From positions 1 through 23,998 of the IMG/VR virus record IMGVR_UViG_3300025889_000940: a DNA stretch of 23,998 nt. One strand, given 5' to 3'. Of this stretch, positions 8,531 through 15,456 are shown piece after piece. Under the pieces are notes generated by a model that did not search any database, had not been told where the DNA came from, and worked only from the letters and a program-made list of their open reading frames with translations. A program made the position numbers and the translations under genes. The stretch's first letter is position 1. Each line of letters starts with the position of its first letter. This DNA comes from a virus.

Positions 8531-9061
8531 TTATGTCTTCTCTTCGCGCTCAATCACCGACCACACGATCAAAGATGCTTCCTCAAGCAAGGCGCTCATC
8601 GTGGGCTGGTCTTCGAAGCTATTGACTAGCTCACGCAGACACCTATCCGCGCCCGCCAGTAGCAGACCCCGGCGATCAAGGCCATCGGTTAGCTGACGAA
8701 CAGCCTGGATATGCGACCGCAGTTCCTTTTGCAGGACAGCAATCTTTGTTGCTGCTGTGGCGTGGTCCAACATACCGGTCAGAGTCATCTGCCGGACGTT
8801 GCCTAAGTCCATTTTCAGAGCGTCAATCTCGATCAGCAGGTCCTTCCGTAGATCTGCTTTCGGGTATCGCTCTTGAATAAAAGCTGTAAGGTCCGAAATA
8901 GAACCTTCGTAGCCAGGTTTTAGAAAACGTGCGAACAAAAACGCTTCGATATCACTAGTCGAATTCTTGGCGTAATACGTAAAAGCATCACGCTGAGATT
9001 TACTAAGCGAATCCAACCACGCTGCAACGGTGGTTGAATCTCCGACTTTTGATTGGATCAT
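8531..9061 (-). CDS. Hypothetical helical protein, 176 aa
   Basis: ATG at 9061 overlaps the stop of the previous gene by 4 nt (ATGA). The product is predicted from composition to be mostly alpha-helical, with an N-terminal segment STTVAAWLDSLSKSQRDAFTYYAKN and a central coiled-coil-like stretch (KIAVLQKELRSHIQAVRQLTDGL). No membrane segment or catalytic motif is visible. It is the last gene of the leftward block that starts near 14699 and follows three candidate ejection proteins. A small-terminase or tail-assembly role would be possible for a helical protein of this size, but I cannot support either from sequence. Confidence 0.65.
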   Translation of the reverse strand: MIQSKVGDSTTVAAWLDSLSKSQRDAFTYYAKNSTSDIEAFLFARFLKPGYEGSISDLTAFIQERYPKADLRKDLLIEIDALKMDLGNVRQMTLTGMLDHATAATKIAVLQKELRSHIQAVRQLTDGLDRRGLLLAGADRCLRELVNSFEDQPTMSALLEEASLIVWSVIEREEKT

Positions 9062-9822
9062 GCAAAGAAACGCGTACCAGCCAGAGCTTGGCTAGCACCA
9101 TAGCGCTTCAGAGCAAGTTGGGCTTTAGTTTGGCCCTGGATATTTGCAAGGTCACTAAGCGTCTTAGCCTGCTGGAGTTTCAGACCACTCTCGAGTGCTT
9201 GTGCGCCAAGAGCGAGGCTCCCCTCAGTTTTAGCTCGGGTGCTGAAGACATCAGCCAGAGTGTCAGCTTGTCGTTGAGCTACAGCGGAACGGGTAGCTTC
9301 TTGAAGCTGACGAAGACCGAGATTGGTGTTTGCTAGAGAGCGAGCAAGCTCATTCTCACCTGCGAGAGCTGCGGAACCAGCTTGACCAAGCAACTGAGGA
9401 CCAGCAAGCTCAGTAGCAATACGGGATTGAGCCAGTTGTTTCTGGACGTCAATACCAGCACCAGCTGCCCCTGTAGTAACAGCAGCCTGGGAGGTAGTAG
9501 CTTTTTCTGCGCGGTTTAGAGCTTCCTTGAGAATGCCTAACTGCGAGTTAGCAATGGTCGAGCCTTCAAGGCCCAGTGCACCGCCGAGTGAACCCTGCAA
9601 AATCGCCAAGCCATTGATGGCTGCGGTAAGAGGGTTATTCATCATGGCGGCATAAGCGCCATATTGAGAGAAGTAATCGGATCCCCCACCGCCGCCGCCG
9701 GAGCCTCCGCCACCCATGGCGCCTTCAGCTACTGAACCCAGGCCACCGCCGATAGCTGCACCGACAGGTCCGCCGACAACCCCTCCGAGGATAGTGCCGA
9801 GTCCACCAAGAAAACCAGCCAT
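9058..9822 (-). CDS. Gly/Ala-rich candidate internal virion (DNA ejection) protein
   Basis: 254 residues, ATG at 9822 placed two bases after the previous stop (TGATCATG). The N-terminus is a Gly-rich hydrophobic segment (FLGGLGTILGGVVGG and similar, about 3-35) with membrane-active character, followed by a poly-Gly linker at about 37-48. The rest is Ala/Gln/Leu-rich helix (for example residues 120-250). This layout is typical of pilot or ejection proteins that leave the capsid with the DNA and enter the host envelope. It is the third of three similarly built proteins in a row. Composition makes database hits unreliable, so the role is inference. Confidence 0.65.
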   Translation of the reverse strand: MAGFLGGLGTILGGVVGGPVGAAIGGGLGSVAEGAMGGGGSGGGGGGSDYFSQYGAYAAMMNNPLTAAINGLAILQGSLGGALGLEGSTIANSQLGILKEALNRAEKATTSQAAVTTGAAGAGIDVQKQLAQSRIATELAGPQLLGQAGSAALAGENELARSLANTNLGLRQLQEATRSAVAQRQADTLADVFSTRAKTEGSLALGAQALESGLKLQQAKTLSDLANIQGQTKAQLALKRYGASQALAGTRFFA

Positions 9823-9824
9823 GA

Positions 9825-10490
9825 TCAGTACAGCGCCGGAACCGGGGAGAAACCAGCCGCCCCTGTACGGGAGCTGGAAGCCATACCCTGGAGAACGTTA
9901 GGGTTAGGCATACCAAGCGTGGCGCTCAAATTCATCATGCCCACGGCGAGTTGGGTGTCTCGATCAATTTGTTTTTGGGTGATCGCAGACCAAGCATTGA
10001 TAGTTTCTTTTTCGAGAGTTCTTTGAGTCAGCTCTTTAGTCTGCTCCATCGCAGCCTGCTGAGCTTGAGCTGCTTGTTTTTGCCAGACCTCAAGATCAAC
10101 TTGAGCTCGACCTTTATAAAACTCTGGGTCGAGTACGCGCTCAGAAAGTTGACGGCGATAATCCAGTTCCGCTTGGCTTAAGCCGGTAGCCGCCTGCTGA
10201 GCTTGAGCGAGCTGACCAAAGCCGCTCTGAATAAGCTCTTTAAGTATTGCAATGTTTTCAGCAGCTTCTGCGCTGTAATCTTTACCGCCCGGAGTGGTAC
10301 CTCCTTGCTGTCCTCCACTGCCACCGGCTCCTTGAGAGGATGTACCCCCAGATTCGGAACCAGCAATCAACTGAGGGAGTTGAGCTAAACCAGCAATCAG
10401 AGCAGCAGGCGCAACCGCTTTGGCTCCTTGTTTAACCAAAGGACCCGCGTACCTGCCGGGACTGAGAAGAGCTCTAGCTAACAAACTCAT
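9825..10490 (-). CDS. Gln/Ala-rich coiled-coil candidate virion protein
   Basis: 221 residues; ATG at 10490 preceded by GGGAGG within the end of the upstream gene. An N-terminal hydrophobic stretch (APAALIAGLAQLPQLIAG, about 27-45) is followed by a Gly/Ser linker at 47-70 and a long Gln/Ala/Glu-rich helical region (QAELDYRRQL, VWQKQAAQAQQAAMEQ). The end is Met/Asn/Pro-rich (LGMPNPNVLQGM). Same architecture as the neighbours on each side: hydrophobic N-terminus, flexible linker, long amphipathic helix. It probably belongs to an ejection or internal-core set; the family is not recognised. Confidence 0.6.
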   Translation of the reverse strand: MSLLARALLSPGRYAGPLVKQGAKAVAPAALIAGLAQLPQLIAGSESGGTSSQGAGGSGGQQGGTTPGGKDYSAEAAENIAILKELIQSGFGQLAQAQQAATGLSQAELDYRRQLSERVLDPEFYKGRAQVDLEVWQKQAAQAQQAAMEQTKELTQRTLEKETINAWSAITQKQIDRDTQLAVGMMNLSATLGMPNPNVLQGMASSSRTGAAGFSPVPALY

Positions 10491-10495
10491 GTTCC

Positions 10496-11002
10496 TTACC
10501 TCCCGGTACCGATAGCGGCAACTGCTGGATCAATATTAGGACGAGCTAAGTAGGATTGGAGGAACTGTTGACCCAATCCAGAGCTTGCTGCAGCTTGCTG
10601 TCCAGCCATTTGAGCTAAGGCTGCATTAGTGGCTGCAAGAGCGTCTATTTGCTTTAAACCATATTCCCGCTGACCTAACTCAGAGGCCATCATGCGCGAG
10701 CGGTCGACGTCTCGAGCTATCTGCTCACCGACATCGATGTTTTCACCTCCCAGCAAACCGCCAGAAATCAACCGAAGAAGTTCTCGATTTATATTTTCAC
10801 GCCCGTAAACCCGCTCGAGATTCGCAATCTCAGAGGGAGAGATTAAAAACTTACCGCCTTGTGCTACAGGGGGAGCTTCATTACCCCCAAAAGCGCCTCC
10901 TAGCGCTCGGGAGATAAAGTCAGCCAGGAGCTCCGCGCCAATAGCGGTACCAACAATACCAGCACCGCTACCCGGTTTGATACTGCCAATAAACTTGCCC
11001 AT
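10496..11002 (-). CDS. Gly-rich candidate virion protein, 168 aa
   Basis: ATG at 11002. The N-terminus is Gly/Ala-rich and hydrophobic (GSGAGIVGTAIGAELLADFISRALGGAFGG). A middle segment PSEIANLERVYGRENINRELLRLISGGLLGG follows, then an Ala/Gln-rich helix (NAALAQMAGQQAAASSG). The C-terminus FLQSYLARPNIDPAVAAIGTGR resembles the tail of the next gene in being Ala/Pro/Asn-rich, so the three neighbouring proteins may be distant paralogues or functional analogues. Likely a virion component; this is from architecture and position only. Confidence 0.6.
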   Translation of the reverse strand: MGKFIGSIKPGSGAGIVGTAIGAELLADFISRALGGAFGGNEAPPVAQGGKFLISPSEIANLERVYGRENINRELLRLISGGLLGGENIDVGEQIARDVDRSRMMASELGQREYGLKQIDALAATNAALAQMAGQQAAASSGLGQQFLQSYLARPNIDPAVAAIGTGR

Positions 11003-11004
11003 AA

Positions 11005-11244
11005 TCAGCTCAATCCTGGTTTATCGAAACTAGTACCGGAGGGCGGTTTCTTTATTGATTGTAGTTCATTAGGCATCGATTGCGCCCCCAACTGCATACC
11101 CTTCTGGTCCACAGAGGGCAGCGATGCCGTCTGAGGGAAATTAGATTCGATGTACATCCTCAAAAACGAAGTTGTTTCTAAGGAGGGAGCTAGCTGACGA
11201 ACGTCGCGTTCGCGAAGCTGCTGTGCACGAACGTTGTGTCTCAT
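11005..11244 (-). CDS. Hypothetical protein, 79 aa
   Basis: ATG at 11244 overlaps the stop of the preceding gene in a TGATG arrangement; the gene ends 2 nt before the next. The N-terminus is Arg/Gln-rich and helical (NVRAQQLRERDVRQLAPSLET), then a polar, Pro- and Ser-rich tail. No membrane segment and no recognisable motif. Position within the candidate virion block suggests a minor structural or chaperone role, not shown by the sequence. Confidence 0.55.
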   Translation of the reverse strand: MRHNVRAQQLRERDVRQLAPSLETTSFLRMYIESNFPQTASLPSVDQKGMQLGAQSMPNELQSIKKPPSGTSFDKPGLS

Positions 11245-11741
11245 CAGCTCAGATACTGGAAGTTCTCAGAAGGAGCGATATTGTTCGATGCAGGTGCATT
11301 CAGCATCGAGTAATTAGAACCCAGGTTGGGGGTGTCGTACTGAGCAGGACGCTGAGCTGAGAGCATATCCATGTGCTCATCCTGCTGATCAGCTAACTGC
11401 TGCAGTAACTGAACCACCAGGGCAAACTCTTCAGGCTCCAACTCTGCAATCAGAGAAAGGAGGTAGTCATCATTAGGGTTATCATCAGTAACCCGCATGC
11501 GCTGCTCAAGTTGAGTGCGCTGCATAGGGTTATTGTTATCTGGATACCCGTTAAGAGAATGGGTTGCTCCGGTGTACATACCCTCCTCCACCTCATGCCC
11601 TGGCATAGGAGGTAGAGCAGTAGCAAAACGGCGCACAATAGCTGCCGTAGCAGGAGTAGCGGCTGCCATCTCCGCAGGAGTCGAAGGCACAGGTAGTCCT
11701 AGAATCCGAGCAGCTAGTTCGTAATCGGCTTTAGAGAACAC
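11244..11741 (-). CDS. Hypothetical acidic protein, about 165 aa
   Basis: The frame opens with TTG at 11750 and has a GTG at 11741; I prefer the GTG, which lies inside the end of the upstream regulator gene. The N-terminal 30 residues are Ala/Pro-rich (KADYELAARILGLPVPSTPAEMAAATPA), the centre has many Asn, Gln and Met residues (YPDNNNPMQRTQLEQRM), and an acidic helix follows (DDYLLSLIAELEPEEFALVVQLLQQL). The C-terminus is Asn/Ser-rich. No motif or known family is recognised. It is coupled to genes on both sides. Confidence 0.55.
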   Translation of the reverse strand: MFSKADYELAARILGLPVPSTPAEMAAATPATAAIVRRFATALPPMPGHEVEEGMYTGATHSLNGYPDNNNPMQRTQLEQRMRVTDDNPNDDYLLSLIAELEPEEFALVVQLLQQLADQQDEHMDMLSAQRPAQYDTPNLGSNYSMLNAPASNNIAPSENFQYLS

Positions 11742-12003
11742 CAGAAACAACCACGGCTGATTTATCTATATTACCGCTTATCTCGAGAATATCGCCTGGC
11801 GTACAGTTGAGCGTTATGCACAGCTTCTCCAATACGTCAGGAGAAGGTATATAGTTTGAGTCAGAATAAATCTTGCGCGTCGTGGTAGGTGATAACGACG
11901 CTAATTTACTCAAGGCAAACGACGATAGGTCGCGACGATCCAGGAGATCCTTAAGAGTATTCAGCAAACGCCCGTTGGACGTATGTGAAGAATAAAAAGG
12001 CAT
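11731..12003 (-). CDS. Cro/CI-type helix-turn-helix DNA-binding protein
   Basis: 90 residues; ATG at 12003 just after AAAGGAG. An HTH_XRE-like domain spans about 12-76: LNTLKDLLDRRDLSSFALSKLASLSPTTTRKIYSD contains the two-helix reader unit, and PSPDVLEKLCITLNCTPGDILEI is the closing part typical of small Cro/CI regulators. It would be a cytoplasmic DNA-binding dimer. The product is short, with no extra effector domain. Its place inside a virion-gene operon, after a methyltransferase and before unknown structural genes, is unusual for a lysogeny switch; it could time late transcription or silence a host gene. No integrase or partner repressor is visible in the window. Confidence 0.8.
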   Translation of the reverse strand: MPFYSSHTSNGRLLNTLKDLLDRRDLSSFALSKLASLSPTTTRKIYSDSNYIPSPDVLEKLCITLNCTPGDILEISGNIDKSAVVVSGVL

Positions 12004-12028
12004 TCTCCTTTACCCCGAAGTAGCTAGC

Positions 12029-12715
12029 TTAAGCGAATTTAAAACCTTCAGAAATATCGACTAGACCAGAACCACTAAAGTGCCCAAACGAGGTCAAGTC
12101 GAGCTTAGGGCTCTGAATCCGACGCCAGTTCGTAATTTCCGACTCAAAACGGATGTCATCCAAAAACAGCCACCGGGTTTTCTTAGGGAAGTGAACCGTA
12201 GAAAGAAGACTCAAGAACCTCTGCTCGAACTCACCGTCTTTGGGTCCATCACACATAATGAAGGTAGACTCAGCAAAACGATCTCTGTGAGTTTCAAAAA
12301 CCTCAGGATCCTGAAGATTGTCAGTAAACTGGGTTAGGCGCCCCCCTTTGGGAACAAAATCCTCAGATAAAAGATAAGTAGTTTCGAACTGATCCCAGGG
12401 AAGGACATCAAACGTGTCGACCACAGCGTCATATGCGTAATCGAGCATCACGCGAGTTCCTGTGCCGTAGTGGGTACCTACGTCAACAATCCGGACCTTC
12501 CCCTCATCGTCAATAAGATGCGTAAGAAGGCCCGCTAGTAACCTGTAATGATCACCGGGGAAGCAGTTTGCAAAGGGATTATCAATAGATAGCTTTAGCT
12601 TCGAGGCCGTCGAAAGAGACCTAAAGACGTAATCAAACTTAGAAAAAGACTGAGTAGCGGGATCGTCGTCAACCGAGAGAACGGCTGAAGGAAAAGCCTG
12701 GCGGACAGTAACCAT
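12029..12715 (-). CDS. Class I SAM-dependent methyltransferase-like protein
   Basis: 228 residues, ATG at 12715. Motif I is visible as VRIVDVGTHYGTGTRVM (about 75-90), the glycine-rich SAM loop. A later acidic strand, FIMCDGPKDGEFEQRFLSLL, and RWLFLDDIRFE near the C-terminus fit the Rossmann-like fold of small-molecule or sugar methyltransferases. The substrate is unknown. It is transcribed with a GT2 glycosyltransferase upstream, so methylation of a glycan or its precursor is a reasonable guess. No DNA-methyltransferase catalytic motif (such as PPY or PCQ) is seen. Confidence 0.7.
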   Translation of the reverse strand: MVTVRQAFPSAVLSVDDDPATQSFSKFDYVFRSLSTASKLKLSIDNPFANCFPGDHYRLLAGLLTHLIDDEGKVRIVDVGTHYGTGTRVMLDYAYDAVVDTFDVLPWDQFETTYLLSEDFVPKGGRLTQFTDNLQDPEVFETHRDRFAESTFIMCDGPKDGEFEQRFLSLLSTVHFPKKTRWLFLDDIRFESEITNWRRIQSPKLDLTSFGHFSGSGLVDISEGFKFA

Positions 12716-12745
12716 AACCGCTCAATAAGTAGAAGTATAGTAACA

Positions 12746-13516
12746 CTAGAAACCTAAATTTTTGCGTCGACAGAATTCCAGATCCCAAGTTGTAAAGCTG
12801 CTAGGCAGCTCTGGGATATTGAAAGGAGTTTTGTAGGTCTCGCCCTCTATATGAGCTTGCCACGCCTCACTCCACTTTGCGTGCATATACCTTTTATTCA
12901 TCTCGTGCGCGATGTGCACAGCATTCTGTAAGCGAGGCTCAGATCGCCAGGTCTGAGAGCCGTCGGAATAATCCTTCTTTGTTCCGTGGTAGTAACCATG
13001 CTCAAGGTCTAAAACACGTTTCACATCGTCGTGAATAAAACGCATCCCGTAGTCCATATCCTCGCAATAACCGGGATAGAGGTTTTCATCGAAAAGTCCG
13101 TATTTCTGAACCATCCAATCTTTTAAAAGAAAAATGTCCCAGCCGCCCCCAGATCCATGAACAATACCTACTTCTTTATCCTCGGCTTTAGAGCTCATCT
13201 CTTCTAAAAACCCCGGTTCAAACATCACATCGTGATTAGAGATCACCCAGTAAGGTGCCCTCATAAAACTTTTAATTATTAGGTTCCAAGCTCCAGAGCA
13301 CCCGATATTTGCAGGCATATGAGTCACGTGGACTCTCCGCACAAAAGGGTTAGTAAAACCCTTGATATTTTCTACCTCATTCGTGATTTGATCCCTCCCG
13401 TTGTTATTAAAAACTACAAAGTTCTCTACAGGATAATCAATGCTCATGAAGAGCCTGTGTAGCCAATACGGGTTATTAACAATTGCCGTACCGATTACAG
13501 GGATGGGTTTCGACAT
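12746..13516 (-). CDS. GT2-family glycosyltransferase (GT-A fold)
   Basis: 256 residues, ATG at 13516. It opens with PVIGTAIVNNPYWLHRLFMSID, the usual GT2 nucleotide-binding start. NIGCSGAWNLI at 70-80 is the typical segment leading to the metal motif, here NHDVMFEPGFL at 94-104. GYCEDMDYGMRF at 149-160 holds the ED pair expected for the catalytic base, and LDLEHGYYHG follows. The donor and acceptor are unknown. Phage GT2 enzymes have been linked to surface or virion glycan building. The gene lies between a zinc-ribbon protein and a methyltransferase in the late-type leftward block. Confidence 0.85.
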   Translation of the reverse strand: MSKPIPVIGTAIVNNPYWLHRLFMSIDYPVENFVVFNNNGRDQITNEVENIKGFTNPFVRRVHVTHMPANIGCSGAWNLIIKSFMRAPYWVISNHDVMFEPGFLEEMSSKAEDKEVGIVHGSGGGWDIFLLKDWMVQKYGLFDENLYPGYCEDMDYGMRFIHDDVKRVLDLEHGYYHGTKKDYSDGSQTWRSEPRLQNAVHIAHEMNKRYMHAKWSEAWQAHIEGETYKTPFNIPELPSSFTTWDLEFCRRKNLGF

Positions 13517-13550
13517 CGAGCGGATAAGCTATGTCAGTATGGTAGCAAGA

Positions 13551-13955
13551 TTATTTCTTTTGATACTGGCAGCAGCCCACGGCTTCAGAAGTATCCGCCT
13601 CGGGGTAGTCAAACGAACACCCGTGCCGCCCGTAATGAGTGCATGAGCTACAAGGAATCTCCTTATTTACATTTATAGCCCTTGCAGTGCAACCAAGTAC
13701 GAGACCTTCTATTTGTTGGTAAGCAACGTAAGCTTTCTTCATAGCATCATAGGTGACACTATCTACTTCAAAACGAGTTTCTCGACGAAGACAATCTCCG
13801 CAGCTATACCTACGGCGAATAGCTCCTTCTTTTGTCCTAGTGCTCTCTATGACGCCAAAGTTATACTTACCGCAGAAAGAGCACTTTGACTTTTTACTTC
13901 TGCTCCGGAGACCTTCAATTTGTGCTGGTGTGTGCGGTGTAGCTTGGGCTGCCAT
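13551..13955 (-). CDS. Zinc-ribbon protein with NrdR-like N-terminus
   Basis: 134 residues, ATG at 13955, right after the tRNA. Two CxxC knuckles, Cys25/Cys28 and Cys52/Cys55, bracket an Arg-rich turn GAIRRRYSCGDCLRR. That resembles the N-terminal zinc ribbon of the ribonucleotide reductase repressor NrdR (pattern CxxC, RRR, CxxC, RF). The ATP-cone domain that completes NrdR is not seen. A second Cys-rich cluster lies near the C-terminus (CSSCTHYGRHGCSF and CCQY), so there may be two metal sites. It could be a nucleic-acid-binding regulator; the NrdR similarity may be convergent. No ribonucleotide reductase gene is visible here. Confidence 0.65.
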   Translation of the reverse strand: MAAQATPHTPAQIEGLRSRSKKSKCSFCGKYNFGVIESTRTKEGAIRRRYSCGDCLRRETRFEVDSVTYDAMKKAYVAYQQIEGLVLGCTARAINVNKEIPCSSCTHYGRHGCSFDYPEADTSEAVGCCQYQKK

Positions 13956-13970
13956 GTAAATAAAAAGTGA

Positions 13971-14043
13971 TACCCGAGGTGGGATTCGAACCCACGCTGG
14001 AGCGATTTTAAGTCGCTTGTCTCTTCCGCTGGACTACTCGGGC
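13971..14043 (-). tRNA. tRNA with anticodon UAA (Leu codon UUA), short variable loop
   Basis: A 73-nt cloverleaf on the minus strand. The acceptor stem GCCCGAG pairs with CTCGGGT, starting with a G-U pair, followed by discriminator A. The D arm has GTC/GAC with a fourth C-A mismatch and GG in the loop. Anticodon arm AGCGA-CTTAAAA-TCGCT gives anticodon UAA. The variable loop is only 5 nt (CCAGC). T arm GTGGG-TTCGAAT-CCCAC is canonical. No CCA is encoded; a T-rich stretch follows. The anticodon predicts leucine, yet bacterial leucine tRNAs normally carry a long variable arm. It lies between two genes of the leftward block and should be co-transcribed with them. Confidence 0.88.
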
Positions 14044-14059
14044 CAGCCATAACAGCATA

Positions 14060-14338
14060 CTAGCTGTCGGTACTCTCGATGGAGTTCTCCGCGAATTCGT
14101 AGTAATCCGGGTGAGCGATGAAGGAGGCTACAAACGAGTCCTCGTCTTCTTTGTGCGCCCAGGTATCGTCGAACGGAAGGGGTTCCGTTCCGTACTCAAA
14201 AGTGTCGTAGTCGTCTTCGTTGCGTGGATCCTCTACAAACGCATAATGTGTCGTCTCTTCCTCAATAAATCCTTGGAGCTCCTTGATCGCTAGGTCAAGA
14301 AGCTCGTCGTCCGAGAGATTCTTATCAGAGGAGGGCAC
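14060..14338 (-). CDS. Hypothetical very acidic protein, about 92 aa
   Basis: The frame opens at TTG (14341) directly followed by GTG (14338); I prefer the GTG. The product is strongly acidic, rich in Asp, Glu and aromatic residues (FVEDPRNEDDYDTFEYG, then PFDDTWAHKEDEDSF). There is no hydrophobic segment. Small acidic phage proteins sometimes mimic DNA or bind host proteins, but there is no direct evidence here. It is second in the leftward transcript from the promoter at 14671-14699 and ends just before the tRNA. Confidence 0.55.
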   Translation of the reverse strand: MPSSDKNLSDDELLDLAIKELQGFIEEETTHYAFVEDPRNEDDYDTFEYGTEPLPFDDTWAHKEDEDSFVASFIAHPDYYEFAENSIESTDS

Positions 14339-14371
14339 CAAGATTCGAAGCTATCTCCACCCACCGTAGGT

Positions 14372-14647
14372 CTAATTCTGAAGCCTTGCAAGCTGTTTGC
14401 AACTTGCTGTACGAAGTTCACCGTATAGATGCAGGCTGTTTAATTGACACTGCTTAGCCCACTGTTTCTCTCGGCGCATCTTGACCGCCTCAGGGCTTAC
14501 GGTGATTAACGCAATCCAGAGCGAAAGAAGAAGCAAAGGTGTACCAAACCAAATAGCAAGCTTAGTAAAGGCGTTGGCTCCCGCATGGATGGCAACGGCT
14601 TGCACCGCGTGCTTGGAATCCAGGTTAATGTTGGTGTTGTTAGTCAT
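14372..14647 (-). CDS. Small membrane protein with one transmembrane segment
   Basis: ATG at 14647 is preferred to the GTG at 14656 because AAGGTGA then sits about 7 nt upstream. Of about 91 residues, one hydrophobic segment is clear near 30-50 (WFGTPLLLLSLWIALITV), flanked by a basic region (KMRREKQWAKQC) on its C-terminal side, so the C-terminus is probably cytoplasmic. The rest is a short helical tail. First gene downstream of the strong leftward promoter. Candidates are a holin-like or superinfection-exclusion protein, but single-span proteins of this size cannot be assigned from sequence. Confidence 0.6.
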   Translation of the reverse strand: MTNNTNINLDSKHAVQAVAIHAGANAFTKLAIWFGTPLLLLSLWIALITVSPEAVKMRREKQWAKQCQLNSLHLYGELRTASCKQLARLQN

Positions 14648-14670
14648 GTAGGTCACCTTGTGACACGCAC

Positions 14671-14699
14671 ATCATACACAGCATACCCAAGCGTGTCAA
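14671..14699 (-). promoter_or_regulatory. Consensus sigma70-type promoter, leftward
   Basis: On the minus strand a perfect -35 box TTGACA (14699-14694) is followed by a 17-bp spacer and TATGAT (14676-14671). Transcription would start near 14664 and read leftward into the membrane protein, tRNA and virion block. The promoter sits inside an inverted repeat, TGACACGC (14661-14668) and GCGTGTCA (14691-14698), which covers the -35 region and the predicted start site and could be an operator. Confidence 0.75.
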
Positions 14700-14717
14700 G
14701 GAAATACTGCTACTATG

Positions 14718-14739
14718 CTGAGAGCTTATAGCATCTCAG
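14718..14739 (+). promoter_or_regulatory. Leader hairpin abutting a start codon
   Basis: CTGAGA and TCTCAG form a 6-bp stem with a GC/GC inner pair around TTATA. The stem ends on the base directly before the ATG of the methyltransferase at 14740, and no Shine-Dalgarno sequence is visible. TACTAT just upstream resembles a -10 box. The hairpin may control translation of this gene. Confidence 0.4.
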
Positions 14740-15456
14740 ATGACCGCAGCTTCTAAGCCTTCATTCAAGGAACTGATGAGCCAGATGAAGCAAGAGGCGC
14801 CCACTGTCACGCCGACAGTCGCGATCCAGGGTAATAAAAAGAAGTTAGACGAGCGGTACACCCTCAACCAGAGCTGGTATGACGCTCTCCTTAATACCGA
14901 TATGGTCCTCTGCTCTCGGGAAGAGGCTAAAGATCTCCGCTTGGATCCCGAAGCTAAGCGACAAATTGTAGAGATCGGTGTCTACGAGGGTGCCTCCTCC
15001 GCTTTCTGGTCTGATTTCTACATGAATCACTCAGAATCAAGACTGATCTCGATCGATCCCTTTACTGGAAGCTCAGAACACCACGAAAAACCCGAAAACT
15101 ACCCCGAACTCGAGCGTATCGAGCTCACTGCCCGTGGAAATATCGCCAAATCAGACAACGCAGCCAAGATTGAGATCCTTAAAGGTTGTAGTTGGGACGT
15201 TTTCCCCGAGTTGAACCGTCGTTTTGGCTCTGAACCCTGGATCGACCTGCTGTATATCGATGGTGCACACGATCCGACGTCCGTAGCACGAGACACAACG
15301 CTCTACGTGCCGATGGTTAAGTCTGGTGGCGTAGTAATCTTTGATGACTATGGTCACCCTGATGTTAAGAGAGGTGTCGATGGCGCGCTGACTGCGTTCG
15401 CAACCATGGAGCTTGCTATCTTCACTGGGTGGCAGCTAGCTTGCAAAGTTAAGTAA
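14740..15456 (+). CDS. Methyltransf_24-like class I methyltransferase
   Basis: 238 residues, ATG at 14740. Motif I is IVEIGVYEGASSAFW (76-90), followed by RLISIDPFTG (101-110) for the ribose-binding acid. LLYIDGAHDPTSVARD near 170-185 and GGVVIFDDYGHPDVKRGVDGA near 196-216 are characteristic of the Methyltransf_24 group, many members of which methylate sugars or small molecules with help from a bound metal. The substrate is unknown. It is a separate rightward unit, with the start codon of the next gene overlapping its stop (TAATG). It is the second methyltransferase in the window and not closely similar to the one at 12029. Confidence 0.8.
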   Translation: MTAASKPSFKELMSQMKQEAPTVTPTVAIQGNKKKLDERYTLNQSWYDALLNTDMVLCSREEAKDLRLDPEAKRQIVEIGVYEGASSAFWSDFYMNHSESRLISIDPFTGSSEHHEKPENYPELERIELTARGNIAKSDNAAKIEILKGCSWDVFPELNRRFGSEPWIDLLYIDGAHDPTSVARDTTLYVPMVKSGGVVIFDDYGHPDVKRGVDGALTAFATMELAIFTGWQLACKVK

